From DASUPK01 sp963743575 (GTDB lineage: Bacteria; Actinomycetota; Thermoleophilia; Solirubrobacterales; 70-9): 64,000 nt of DNA. The position numbers were made by a program, and so were the translations under genes. Every line of letters starts with the position of its first letter. Within the stretch, counting starts at the first letter, position 1. Location of the stretch: the NCBI GenBank assembly GCA_963743575.1, contig CAVUQC010000007.1:1178001-1242000 (forward strand), given 5' to 3'. This document shows positions 7,399 through 15,088 of this stretch, in pieces. The notes beneath the pieces are model-generated. The model was not told where the DNA came from. It saw only the letters and a list, made by a program, of their open reading frames with translations, and did not search any database.

Positions 7399-8661
7399 GT
7401 GGCTCGAAGGCAGCGGAGTCTGATCGGGGGGCTACTGATCGCAACCGCGCTCGTGGCGCTGGCGATCCCCGTTGGCGCTCAGGCGGCGAAGCGAGCAGTC
7501 ATCACCTTTCCCATGGCCAAGATCGGGCAGCCGGGCAACCCCGGCGCCGCGATCACCCCGTTCACGGACGCGATCTATTCGTCCTGCTCGGTCGCACCGG
7601 CATCGCCGCCCTGTCAGACGGTGGGATCGGTGGGCTATCCCTATGGAATCGGCAAGCTCGAGGTGACGGTCCGGCAGTACGTCGCCTTCCTCAACACCGC
7701 CGATCCCACCGGCCGGGACAAGAGAGACCTCTACAGCGCCAACGAGAGCTCCGCGGCCTGGCCCAAGTACGGAGAGATCAACTCCAAGCAGAATGCCCGG
7801 CCCGGCAAGCACTACTCGGTCGCCTATCCCGAGTGGGCCGACAAGCCGTACGGGTTCGCCAACTTCCTCAGGGCCGCTCGCTTCGCGAACTCCCTCACGA
7901 ACGGCAATGTCAAGGTCCTCCCGGAGGCTCCGGCGATGCCGCTCGGCTACACCTATCAGCTCTATCGCGATCGCCTGTCCCCGAAGACCGAGACCGGGAT
8001 GTACAACCTCAAGCGGCGCAAGGCGACCCGCACCTCCGCGAACGGCTTCGTGATCCCGAGTCAGGACGAGTGGATCAAGGCCGCCTATTTCGATCCCAAC
8101 GGCGGCGGGATGTACTCGTACTGGAAGTACCCGACCAACCCCGGCACCTTCTTCGACCAGCCGACCCAGCTCTCGCCGGATCCCTCCGCGCCGAACACCG
8201 CGACGCTCAATGCAACGACGGGCAACGTCACCGACTCAGCGCCCCAGCCGCGGGCGATCTACCACGGCACCTCGTTCCCGACCTGGTGCCCCTCGCAGGT
8301 GTCGGCGAGCGACTGCAGCTCCGTCAACCCCCTGCACTTGAAGGCGAGCACCTACCAGAAGATCTACCAGGGCAGCGTCGGATCAGTGGGCCAGGCAAGG
8401 ACGTTCGGCCCCTGGGGCACCCTCGACCAGGGCGGCAACGCGGTCGAGTGGACCGACACGATCACGCCCCCGCCGGCCGGCAAGAAGGGCGCCCGGGTGT
8501 GGCGCCGCCTCCACGGCGGCGTCCCCAACGCCCCCGGGTACCAGATGTGGCTCTCCGCGATCGGCCTGCAGCCGCAGAACAACAAGTTCTACAACGCCAT
8601 CTACCCGTGGCTGGGCTTCCGCATCGGAGTGATCGGTGACCCCGGCGCCCGGAAGCGCTAG
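7399..8661 (+). CDS. Secreted SUMF1/FGE-sulfatase-fold protein lacking catalytic cysteines
   Basis: This 420-residue protein has a signal peptide (basic N-terminus, hydrophobic 9-28, AQA-AKR cleavage region). Its body resembles the formylglycine-generating-enzyme fold: KLEVTVRQYVAFLNT near the start, IPSQDEWIKAAYFDP in the middle, GGNAVEWTD and a terminal WLGFRIG. True aerobic FGE needs a cysteine pair near its C-terminus; here that region (RRLHGGVPNAPGYQMW) has none, so sulfatase activation is unlikely. No sulfatase gene is adjacent. Related secreted FGE-like proteins bind ligands or carry out other chemistry. GTG start with TACGGT 6 nt upstream. It overlaps the convergent gene by 4 nt. Confidence 0.75.
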   Translation: MARRQRSLIGGLLIATALVALAIPVGAQAAKRAVITFPMAKIGQPGNPGAAITPFTDAIYSSCSVAPASPPCQTVGSVGYPYGIGKLEVTVRQYVAFLNTADPTGRDKRDLYSANESSAAWPKYGEINSKQNARPGKHYSVAYPEWADKPYGFANFLRAARFANSLTNGNVKVLPEAPAMPLGYTYQLYRDRLSPKTETGMYNLKRRKATRTSANGFVIPSQDEWIKAAYFDPNGGGMYSYWKYPTNPGTFFDQPTQLSPDPSAPNTATLNATTGNVTDSAPQPRAIYHGTSFPTWCPSQVSASDCSSVNPLHLKASTYQKIYQGSVGSVGQARTFGPWGTLDQGGNAVEWTDTITPPPAGKKGARVWRRLHGGVPNAPGYQMWLSAIGLQPQNNKFYNAIYPWLGFRIGVIGDPGARKR

Positions 8662-8921
8662 AGCTGGAAGGTGACGATCTTGCGGTCGAGGACGCAGCGG
8701 CCGGCAGATCCGCCCGAGCTGCACTTATAGCCCTGCAACGAGTGAGCGTGGGTCTTCGCGTACTCGGAGGCGATGCGCTTGGCCTTCGAGCAGGCAACCT
8801 TGGCAGCCCGGACTCCGCCGCCGCAGTTCTGAAGGCCCGCCGCCGAGCCTGAGGAGACCGCGAAGACGAGCACGGCTGCGACTGCGAGGGCGGCGAGTAG
8901 GGAAATTCGACGGATCGACAT
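8658..8921 (-). CDS. Small secreted cysteine-containing protein, unknown function
   Basis: This 87-residue precursor begins MSIRRISLLAALAVAAVLVF, a clear signal peptide. The mature part has four cysteines (NCGGG, VACSK, YKCSS, GRCVL), probably two disulfides. An upstream in-frame start at 9008 was rejected because it would bury the signal peptide behind 29 non-conserved residues. There is no good ribosome site; GATCTT lies 6 nt upstream, a weak match to the local leaderless pattern. It converges with the FGE-like gene, overlapping by 4 nt. I do not recognise a family. Confidence 0.7.
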   Translation of the reverse strand: MSIRRISLLAALAVAAVLVFAVSSGSAAGLQNCGGGVRAAKVACSKAKRIASEYAKTHAHSLQGYKCSSGGSAGRCVLDRKIVTFQL

Positions 8922-8985
8922 GTGATCAAGATCGACGCCCTCCGCTCCCTGCCTGAGCAGGCCCGTTCCGCCTGGACATTTGGAC

Positions 8986-9007
8986 TGACTGGCCAGTCGG
9001 CCAGTCA
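8986..9007. promoter_or_regulatory. TetR-type operator upstream of acyl-CoA dehydrogenase genes
   Basis: Perfect 9-bp inverted arms TGACTGGCC and GGCCAGTCA flank a 4-nt centre. The dyad ends 2 nt before the presumed -10 (TAGAGT, 9010), so a bound repressor would block the promoter. TetR regulators of lipid catabolism often use such sites. No TetR gene lies in this window. Confidence 0.7.
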
Positions 9008-9009
9008 TA

Positions 9010-9015
9010 TAGAGT
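9010..9015 (+). promoter_or_regulatory. -10 element (TAGAGT) of a leaderless promoter
   Basis: It lies 7 nt before the ATG at 9023, immediately downstream of the TetR-like dyad. Confidence 0.5.
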
Positions 9016-9022
9016 CCGAAAA

Positions 9023-10171
9023 ATGGACCTGACGCTGACCGACTCGGAGGCCGCCTTCCGGGACGAGGTTCGGAGCTGGCTGGAGGAGAATCATCCCGGC
9101 CCCTCGCCCGAGGGTGACGATCAGGCCGAGTTCGAGTTCCGGCGCGCGTGGCAGAAGAAGATGCACGAGGCCGGCTGGGCGGGTCTCTCCTGGCCCGAGG
9201 AGTACGGCGGCAAGGGCGCGACCCTGATCGAGCAGTCGATCTTCAACGAGGAGCTCGCCCGCCAGCGCGTGCCGCTCCCGGCGAACGTCCTCGGACTGGT
9301 CATGGGCGGCCCCGTCGTGATCGCTCACGGCAACGAGGACCAGAAGGAGCGCTACCTCGAGCCGATCCTCTCCGGCGAGGAGATCTGGTGCCAGGGCTTC
9401 TCGGAGCCTGAGTCGGGCTCCGACCTCGCCTCGCTCAAGACCCGCGCGATCAAGACCGACTCGAACGGGGGCACCTGGAAGGTGACCGGCCAGAAGGTCT
9501 GGACCACCTACGCGCACGAGGCCAAGTACTGCATGCTCCTCGCCCGCACCGACCAGGACGCGCCCAAGCACAAGGGCATCACCTACTTCATCCTCGACAT
9601 GGACCAGCCGAACGTCGACGTGAGGCCGCTACGGCAGATCACTGGCGAGGCCGAGTTCAACGAGATCTTCCTCGAGGAGGCCGAGATCCCCGACGAGAAC
9701 GTCATCGGCCAGGTGGGCGGCGGCTGGGGCGTTGCCATCACCACTCTGATGTTCGAGCGCGCCGGGTTGGGCGCAGCCGCGGTCATGGGCCTGAAGCGGT
9801 CGATGGAGGACCTGCTGGCCGTGATCCGCGAGCGCGGCCTTGACGAGGACCCGGTGATCCGTCAGCGAATCGCCGACCTCCAGATCGGAATCGAGGCGAT
9901 GCGCCTGGGCGCCCTGCGCTCCCTCACCGCCACGATGAAGTCAGGAATCCCGGGCCCAGAGGGCTCCCTCTCGAAGTGGCAGTGGGCGGACTACAACCAG
10001 GCGCTCACCGAGCTCGGGAACGAGGTGCTCGGCCCCGAGGGGATGCGCGTCAACACCGAGTGGAGCTACCGCTTCCTGCGCTCCCGGGCCAACTCGATCG
10101 AGGGTGGCACCACCGAGGTGCTCAAGAACATCATTGCGGAGCGCGTGCTCGGCCTACCACGATTGAGGTGA
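9023..10171 (+). CDS. Acyl-CoA dehydrogenase (FadE-type), subunit 1 of a probable heteromer
   Basis: This 382-residue flavoenzyme catalyses alpha,beta-dehydrogenation of an acyl-CoA. Visible ACAD motifs are GFSEPESGSDLASLKT (FAD/substrate region), GQKVWTTYAHEA and the C-terminal IEGGTTEVLKNIIAERVLG. A second, different ACAD gene follows, the arrangement of actinobacterial alpha2beta2 ACADs such as FadE28-FadE29, in which only one subunit carries the base. The ATG at 9023 has TAGAGT 7 nt upstream and a TetR-like operator just before that, so the pair is probably repressed until a lipid or steroid inducer appears. Its last eight codons (VLGLPRLR) are repeated in the spacer downstream. Confidence 0.88.
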   Translation: MDLTLTDSEAAFRDEVRSWLEENHPGPSPEGDDQAEFEFRRAWQKKMHEAGWAGLSWPEEYGGKGATLIEQSIFNEELARQRVPLPANVLGLVMGGPVVIAHGNEDQKERYLEPILSGEEIWCQGFSEPESGSDLASLKTRAIKTDSNGGTWKVTGQKVWTTYAHEAKYCMLLARTDQDAPKHKGITYFILDMDQPNVDVRPLRQITGEAEFNEIFLEEAEIPDENVIGQVGGGWGVAITTLMFERAGLGAAAVMGLKRSMEDLLAVIRERGLDEDPVIRQRIADLQIGIEAMRLGALRSLTATMKSGIPGPEGSLSKWQWADYNQALTELGNEVLGPEGMRVNTEWSYRFLRSRANSIEGGTTEVLKNIIAERVLGLPRLR

Positions 10172-10236
10172 CCGTGAACGTAACTCCAAGCACGCGCGGT
10201 AGCCGGGTATTCGTGCTCGGCCTGCCGAGGCTGCGG
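10145..10236 (+). repeat. Direct duplication of the VLGLPRLR tail-coding segment
   Basis: 10145-10168 encodes VLGLPRLR before the TGA of the first ACAD. 10213-10236 encodes the same eight residues before a TAG, 68 nt later in another frame. The copies differ in codons: CTA CCA CGA TTG versus CTG CCG AGG CTG. The first uses codons rare in this window. Confidence 0.75.
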
Positions 10237-10241
10237 TAGCC

Positions 10242-11279
10242 ATGAACTTCGACCTGAACGACGAGCAGCAGGAGATCAAGCGCACGGCGCACGAGTTCCT
10301 CGCCTCCCGCTCTGCCCCGTTGAAGGTGAGGGAACTCGCCGAGGCTCGCTCCTACGACGACGCCCTCTGGAAGGAGATCTCCGACCTGGGCTGGCCCGGG
10401 ATCGCCATTTCCGAGGAAGACGGCGGCCAGGGGCTCGGGATGGTCGAGCTCGCGGTCCTGCTCGAGGAGTCGGGCTACGCCTGCACACCCAGTCCGCTGC
10501 TGGGGACCGCCGGATCCGCCCTGGTCATCTCGGCCGCCGGCTCCGACGAGCAGCGCGCCGAGTGGCTGCCCAAGCTCGCGAGTGGCGAGGCAACCGGTTC
10601 CTTCGGCGGCTACGCCGCCGGACAGAGCACTCTTTTCTGCGACCTCCCCACAGCCGACGTCGTCGTCACCTTCGACGGCGAGGGCGCCCTGCTCGCGCCG
10701 GCCTCAGAGGTCGACTTCGAGCCCTTCGATGCGATCGACGCCACCCGCTCCTACGGACTGGTGTCTGAGGCCGCCGGCGAGCGGCTGGCGGGCGACGTGG
10801 CCGCCGGCCGGGACCGGCTCGCGGTCGCGATCGCCGCCGAGCTCACCGGCATCGCCCAGCGAACGATGGAGATGGCCGTGGATTACGCGCGCGAGCGCCA
10901 GCAGTTCGGCCGCCCGATCGGCGCGTATCAGGGGGTCGGCCACCGCTGCGCGGCGATGCTCCTCGCCGCCGAAGAATCTCGCTCGCTGACCTATTTCGCC
11001 TCCTGGACCGCCGACGCCGAGCCCGAGTCGCTGCCGCTGGCCGCCGCGATGGCCGGCGCACGCTCCGCCGACGCCGGCTGGCAGGTGCCGGCGTCCGCCC
11101 TGCAGGTCTTCGGCGGCATCGGCTTCACCTGGGAGCACGACCTCCAGTTCTGGCTGAAGCGCGGTCGTGTCGCCGGGCGCATGCTCGACACGCCGCGCGA
11201 CCACCGCGAGCGGGTTGCCGATCTCTCCGGCATGGGCGCAGCGGCCACCAGGCCGCAGCATCTGGGAGCGGCGGCCTAG
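10242..11279 (+). CDS. Acyl-CoA dehydrogenase, subunit 2 of a probable heteromer
   Basis: This 345-residue ACAD-fold protein begins MNFDLNDEQQEIKRTAHEF. It has DLGWPGIAISEEDGGQGLG and the C-terminal-domain segment RERQQFGRPIGAYQGVGHR. It is shorter than its upstream partner and its middle region (GSFGGYAAGQSTLF) lacks the usual TEPxxGSD motif, as expected for the less catalytic partner in alpha2beta2 enzymes. It lies 70 nt after the first gene in the same direction and is probably co-transcribed under the operator at 8986. Its substrate cannot be deduced from sequence. Confidence 0.85.
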   Translation: MNFDLNDEQQEIKRTAHEFLASRSAPLKVRELAEARSYDDALWKEISDLGWPGIAISEEDGGQGLGMVELAVLLEESGYACTPSPLLGTAGSALVISAAGSDEQRAEWLPKLASGEATGSFGGYAAGQSTLFCDLPTADVVVTFDGEGALLAPASEVDFEPFDAIDATRSYGLVSEAAGERLAGDVAAGRDRLAVAIAAELTGIAQRTMEMAVDYARERQQFGRPIGAYQGVGHRCAAMLLAAEESRSLTYFASWTADAEPESLPLAAAMAGARSADAGWQVPASALQVFGGIGFTWEHDLQFWLKRGRVAGRMLDTPRDHRERVADLSGMGAAATRPQHLGAAA

Positions 11280-11298
11280 CCGCCGCGACTGATGCTGG

Positions 11299-11316
11299 GC
11301 GGCCGCTCGTGGCCGC
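11299..11316. terminator. Hairpin between convergent genes (possible bidirectional terminator)
   Basis: Arms GCGGCC and GGCCGC flank a 6-nt loop in the 58-nt spacer between the convergent ACAD and LLM genes. Confidence 0.5.
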
Positions 11317-11340
11317 GATTGATGGCGAAGCCGTGGCTCA
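11310..11340 (-). repeat. Possible degenerate interspersed repeat copy (weak)
   Basis: On the minus strand it contains CGGCTTCGCCATC, the core shared with copies at 1362 and 1795. Confidence 0.3.
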
Positions 11341-12270
11341 GGGGGCCAGCTCGGCGATCAGGTCGACCCCGTCGAGGTCGTTGTGCGTCAGGTGCTGGAA
11401 CATCAACCGCTCGACACCGGCCTCCTCGAGCTCGGTGAGCTGTTCGCGGATCTCGGCCACGGTCCCGATCAGCGTGTTGTCCCTCAGCCCCTTGAGGTAG
11501 GCCTCCGGATCCGAGGCGTCCTCGCCGCGGATCTCGGCGACCCTGTGCGCGCGCTCCAGCAGGTCGACGCGGTCCGAGCCGATGATCCCGTGCGTCATCA
11601 GTGAGATCACGGGCGCATCGCGCCCCGCGTCCGTCCAGGCCTGCCTGACGATCGGGACGGCCTCACGGGCCTGCTCGGCGCTCATCATCACCAGGTTGTA
11701 TTCGTCGGCCCAACGGGCGGCCGCCGCGAGGGTGCGCGGCTTGGCGCTGCCGCCGACGATCAGATTCGGCCGCGAGAGCGGCTTCGGCTGGGCGTTGCCG
11801 CCCTTGATCCGGTAGTGCTCGCCCTCGAAGTCGAACGGGTCGGCGTCCCACTGCCGGCTGACGATCTCGATCTGCTCCTCGAACATCTTCACCCGGTCGC
11901 CGGTCGGGGGAAACGGGAAGCCGTAGGCCTCGTGCTCCGCCTCGAGCCAGCCCGAGCCCATGCCGAGCTCGATCCGGCCGCCGCCGGCCATGTGGTCGGC
12001 CGTGACGACGTTCTTCGCCAGCACGGACGGATGGCGAAAGGTCACAGGCGAGACGAGCGTGCCGAGACGCAGGGTGGAGGTGACGGCCGCGAGCCCGCAG
12101 ATCGTCGCCCAGGCGTCGAGGGAGCTCCGCTGCGTCTCCCCCATCACCGATTGGTAGTGGTCCGAGCGAAAGAGAGCGTCGATCGGGCTGTCCTCGCAGG
12201 CCCTGGCGAGCTCGAGCCACTCCTCCCAGGTCACGGACTCCTGACCCTCGATCATCAGGCAGATGCGCAT
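11338..12270 (-). CDS. LLM-class F420-dependent oxidoreductase
   Basis: This 310-residue TIM-barrel oxidoreductase of the luciferase-like monooxygenase family is of the kind that uses coenzyme F420 in actinobacteria. Family signatures are ALFRSDHYQS, GTLVSPVTFRHPSVLAK, GGGRIELGMGSGWLEAEHEA and LIVGGSAKPRTL. The start ATG overlaps the stop of the upstream 97-residue gene (TGATG), so the two are translationally coupled. The substrate is unknown. It converges with the ACAD pair, separated by a hairpin. Confidence 0.85.
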   Translation of the reverse strand: MRICLMIEGQESVTWEEWLELARACEDSPIDALFRSDHYQSVMGETQRSSLDAWATICGLAAVTSTLRLGTLVSPVTFRHPSVLAKNVVTADHMAGGGRIELGMGSGWLEAEHEAYGFPFPPTGDRVKMFEEQIEIVSRQWDADPFDFEGEHYRIKGGNAQPKPLSRPNLIVGGSAKPRTLAAAARWADEYNLVMMSAEQAREAVPIVRQAWTDAGRDAPVISLMTHGIIGSDRVDLLERAHRVAEIRGEDASDPEAYLKGLRDNTLIGTVAEIREQLTELEEAGVERLMFQHLTHNDLDGVDLIAELAP

Positions 12271-12563
12271 CAGTCGGGAAGGATCTCAGCGTCGGAGATG
12301 ACCTGCGTCTTCCCTCCGCGGCGGAAGTGGACGTCGACGGATTCGTTCTTGCCGTAACTGCCGAACAGCCCGAGAGTCATCGCGAGCCAGCGGCTTCGGC
12401 TCACCTTCTCCTTGACGAGCTGCCGCGAGAAGACGATCTCCCGCCCGTGGATGGAGTAGTCAGTCCCCTCGGACTGCTGCGTGCCGTTGATGAAGACCTG
12501 GATCGGCCTCCCGGCTCCGTTCGGCAGCCTGATCCGCCGCCCGACCTCGACGCTCTCGCTCAT
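12270..12563 (-). CDS. Conserved-looking hypothetical protein
   Basis: This 97-residue soluble protein, MSESVEVGRRIRLPNGAGRP, is rich in beta-type sequence (IQVFINGTQQSEGTDYSI) with a basic hydrophobic centre. I do not recognise a family. ATG start with TACTCT 9 nt upstream. Its stop overlaps the LLM oxidoreductase start, so it heads a two-gene operon and may be functionally tied to that enzyme. Confidence 0.7.
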   Translation of the reverse strand: MSESVEVGRRIRLPNGAGRPIQVFINGTQQSEGTDYSIHGREIVFSRQLVKEKVSRSRWLAMTLGLFGSYGKNESVDVHFRRGGKTQVISDAEILPD

Positions 12564-12572
12564 CGCGCGGGG

Positions 12573-12578
12573 AGAGTA
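12573..12578 (-). promoter_or_regulatory. -10 element (TACTCT) of a probable leaderless promoter
   Basis: It lies 9 nt before the ATG at 12563. Confidence 0.35.
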
Positions 12579-12602
12579 CCCGCGAGCGCCGCCTCGAAGC
12601 CC

Positions 12603-13565
12603 TCAGGCGCAGTATCCGAAGGAGGTGACGGTGTCCGGTTGCAGCGAGATGTTGTACATCCCGACCTCCCAGGACGGCCCGGCGGCGCCGGACTTCGTCC
12701 AGATCGGCAACGGGCCCCCTGAGGCCGGTGCGCTCGAGTTGAATCCGCCACCCAGCAGGGCGAGTCCCTTGGGACAGGCGGGCGCGGCCACGGTCTTGGA
12801 TTCGATCCCCGCCATGCTGGACGCGGGGACCGTGAATGAGGAGCTCGCTTCCCGGAGCTTCAGGCCCGCTGCGCAGTAGGCGTAGCTGCTCACGCTCCGA
12901 GGGGTGTTGCCGGACTCCGTGAAGGTGGCAAGCCAGCTCGTGGGACTCGATCTGTAGTTCGCAAAGAAGACCGGAAAGGTGTTCGAACCCGTCAGATGCG
13001 GTGCCGGCGATGAGGAGTACCCCCCGCCGATCGCCTGTGTGCCGGCCGGGCAGGTGGCCGTGGCGGTCGACTGCGCCCCGGTCGCGGCGGCGGCGCCCGT
13101 GGCGCTCACCTCGGAGACGCGGAGGACCTTGTGCTTCTTCTTTTTCGCGACGGACGCCTTTTTGGGCTTCTTGCTGGACAGCCTCGTGCTGCGGCAGTCG
13201 GCCATCGCCGTGAGCGGCACCGAGGGCGCGGCGCCGCCGGAGTGCTCCCGCCCGCCCGAGACCTGCCAGCTGTTGTCTCCGATGCGACGGGACTCGTAGA
13301 CGATGTAGAGGTCGGTGAGCGTGGTTCCGGAGATCAGGAGCGGCGAGGTGTATCCGCCGCCGACCGCGATCTGCCCGGCGGGGCAGGTTGCCGCCACCGT
13401 CGCCAGCTCTCCGTCGGCGGAGGTGCTCTTCGTCGCCGACACGACCGTCACCGGCGGCGACTTCGGCTTCTTCTTCTTTTTCTTGGCGTCGGCAGTCGCG
13501 ACGCCGAGCAGGAGCGGCAGCAGCAGCAGAGCCACCACGATCCGGAAGATTCCCTTCTCCCTCAT
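12603..13565 (-). CDS. Secreted protein with three cysteine/GGG repeat modules
   Basis: This 320-residue precursor has a signal peptide followed by a lysine-rich stretch (KKKKKK). Three modules of about 80-100 residues repeat the pattern CPxGxxxxGGGY/F: CPAGQIAVGGGYTS, CPAGTQAIGGGYSS and CPKGLALLGGGFNS. Each module ends in a second cysteine preceded by A or Y (MADC, YAYC, FGYC), so each probably forms one disulfide. A second lysine-rich linker separates modules 1 and 2. I do not know a named domain for this. I chose ATG at 13565 because TAGCCT lies 7 nt upstream; a GTG two codons earlier is possible. It follows the propeller gene in the same direction. Confidence 0.75.
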   Translation of the reverse strand: MREKGIFRIVVALLLLPLLLGVATADAKKKKKKPKSPPVTVVSATKSTSADGELATVAATCPAGQIAVGGGYTSPLLISGTTLTDLYIVYESRRIGDNSWQVSGGREHSGGAAPSVPLTAMADCRSTRLSSKKPKKASVAKKKKHKVLRVSEVSATGAAAATGAQSTATATCPAGTQAIGGGYSSSPAPHLTGSNTFPVFFANYRSSPTSWLATFTESGNTPRSVSSYAYCAAGLKLREASSSFTVPASSMAGIESKTVAAPACPKGLALLGGGFNSSAPASGGPLPIWTKSGAAGPSWEVGMYNISLQPDTVTSFGYCA

Positions 13566-13572
13566 CGGCACG

Positions 13573-13578
13573 AGGCTA
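13573..13578 (-). promoter_or_regulatory. -10 element (TAGCCT) of a leaderless promoter
   Basis: It lies 7 nt before the ATG at 13565. Confidence 0.45.
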
Positions 13579-13583
13579 TCCGC

Positions 13584-15074
13584 TTAGCGGATCGTGAGCC
13601 GCTTCTCAGCCGCGGTGAGGTCGGCGCCGGCGGGGCCGTAGGCGCTGACCGCGAACAGATAGCGGCCCGGTTGCAGGTGCTTGTAGGCAATCGGGGATGC
13701 GCAGGCCCCGACGAGGGCGGGTTTGTGGGGGCGCACCAGCCTGCACTGGAAGCCCGAGGCCTTGCCGATCGCCTGGAACTCGAACCTCGCCTTGTGGTGG
13801 GCGGGATTCATCTTCGCCCGGGTGATCTGCGTGTCGGGAGGCCCCGAGACCGTCAGCAGGTCGCTTGTCTGGGAGGTGGGGCCGGCATCGTTGGTCGCCG
13901 TCTCACGGCAGCGGTAATCGCCATCGGCAAAAGCGGTGTAGGAGGTGTCCGTCGCGCCGGCGATCTCGGTGCCATCGCGAGTCCACCGGTAGGCGACGCT
14001 CCGCGGCGCGCGGTAGAAGAACGCGCCGAGATCGTCGGGCGCCCACGCGCCCCCCGAGCAGGTGAGGACCGATCCCGGCGTCGTGGCGCCCGCGATCTGC
14101 GGCGCTCCGGCGGGGCTCGGCACGTGAAGCATCGCCACGAAGCGGACGCCGCTCGGGGTCGCCCCGGAGAGGTCGACGAGGCCTCCTCCGCCGAAATTGT
14201 CGACGTTGCCGTAGGAGACCGTGTCGTTGCCGAGATTCCCCAGGTAGAGCCTTCGGGTCGTGGGGTCGATGCCGAGGCCGACGACGGCCTCCTCGAATGC
14301 CCCGGAGAGGTTGAGCTCGCCGCCGCCGCCCGTTCCGTCGAGGTTGGCGTAGGAGATCGTGGTGTGAAAGTCCGGTGCATTGACGTTGGCCCAGAAGATC
14401 CTTCCTGACGCGCGATCGATCGCCACGCCATGTTGGTCCTCCGGCGTCGCCCCGGAGAGGTTGAGCTCGCCGCCGCCGCCGGAGCCGTCGAGGTTGGCGT
14501 AGGAGATCGTGCTGGTGCCGCGGTTGGCCCAGTAGATCCTCCCTCCCGCTGGATCGATCGCCGCGCCGTAGGGCGCGTCGGGGGTCGCGCCGGTGATGTC
14601 CAGCTGCGCGCCGCCCGAGCCGTCGAGGTTCGCGTAGGAGACCGTGTTGTCGTCGTTGACCCAGTAGATCCTTTCCGCCGGGGGGTCGATGGCTAGCCCG
14701 TGGGGCTTGTTCGTCAACGTCCCGGAAATGTTGAGCTGGCCGCCGCCGCCCGTTCCGTCGAGGTTGGCGTAGGAGATCGTGTTGTTGCCCTGGTTTGCCC
14801 AATAGATTCGACCCGCCGCGGCGTCGATCGCGACGCCGCGGGGACCGCTCGGCGTCGCCCCGGAGAGGTTGAGCTCGCCGCCGCCGCCCGTTCCGTCGAG
14901 GTTGGCGTAGGAGATCGTGTCGGTGCCGCCGTTGCCCCAGTAGATGCGATCTGCCCCGAGCGCCGCGGGGGCCACCACCCCGAGGGCGAGCAATCCCGCG
15001 GCAATCAGGACGACGCCGACCCGCCGGCCTCGCCCGGAAATCCCTTTCTTACCTCCCGGCATCCATTGCCCCAC
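13584..15074 (-). CDS. Secreted six-bladed YWTD-type beta-propeller with Ig-like and C-terminal domains
   Basis: This 496-residue precursor has a signal peptide (hydrophobic segment ending APAALGAD). Six tandem LDL-receptor-class-B-like repeats of about 44-50 residues follow, pattern RIYWANxGNxTISYANLDG then GGGELNLSGATP, enough for one closed propeller. Then come an Ig-like domain (LTCSGGAW to ETATNDAG) and a domain beginning PPDTQIT with a cysteine pair, of a type common in actinobacterial exoproteins. It probably binds ligand or surface. I chose GTG at 15074 because TAGGCT lies 8 nt upstream; ATG at 15062 is the alternative. The propeller repeats are nearly identical in DNA. Confidence 0.8.
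   Translation of the reverse strand: MGQWMPGGKKGISGRGRRVGVVLIAAGLLALGVVAPAALGADRIYWGNGGTDTISYANLDGTGGGGELNLSGATPSGPRGVAIDAAAGRIYWANQGNNTISYANLDGTGGGGQLNISGTLTNKPHGLAIDPPAERIYWVNDDNTVSYANLDGSGGAQLDITGATPDAPYGAAIDPAGGRIYWANRGTSTISYANLDGSGGGGELNLSGATPEDQHGVAIDRASGRIFWANVNAPDFHTTISYANLDGTGGGGELNLSGAFEEAVVGLGIDPTTRRLYLGNLGNDTVSYGNVDNFGGGGLVDLSGATPSGVRFVAMLHVPSPAGAPQIAGATTPGSVLTCSGGAWAPDDLGAFFYRAPRSVAYRWTRDGTEIAGATDTSYTAFADGDYRCRETATNDAGPTSQTSDLLTVSGPPDTQITRAKMNPAHHKARFEFQAIGKASGFQCRLVRPHKPALVGACASPIAYKHLQPGRYLFAVSAYGPAGADLTAAEKRLTIR
14132..15000 (-). repeat. Tandem near-identical DNA repeats encoding the propeller blades
   Basis: The segment around GAGGTTGGCGTAGGAGATCG, with GTTGAGCTCGCCGCCGCCG before it, recurs near 14311, 14461, 14728 and 14868. 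A variant lies near 14600 and a diverged last blade near 14180. The period is about 120-150 nt. Confidence 0.85.
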
Positions 15075-15082
15075 TGTCCGGC

Positions 15083-15088
15083 AGCCTA
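15083..15088 (-). promoter_or_regulatory. -10 element (TAGGCT) of a leaderless promoter, overlapping an upstream stop codon
   Basis: It lies 8 nt before the GTG at 15074. Its TAG is also the stop codon of the upstream gene. Confidence 0.4.

Noticed and set aside
9976..10239. Open frame across the first ACAD gene end and the spacer
   Set aside because: Apart from the duplicated VLGLPRLR ending it is an out-of-frame reading of the ACAD gene.
14132..15000. Regular repeats considered as a CRISPR array
   Set aside because: The repeats are coding, 120-150 nt apart and translate into propeller blades. There are no spacer-like unique segments of equal short length.
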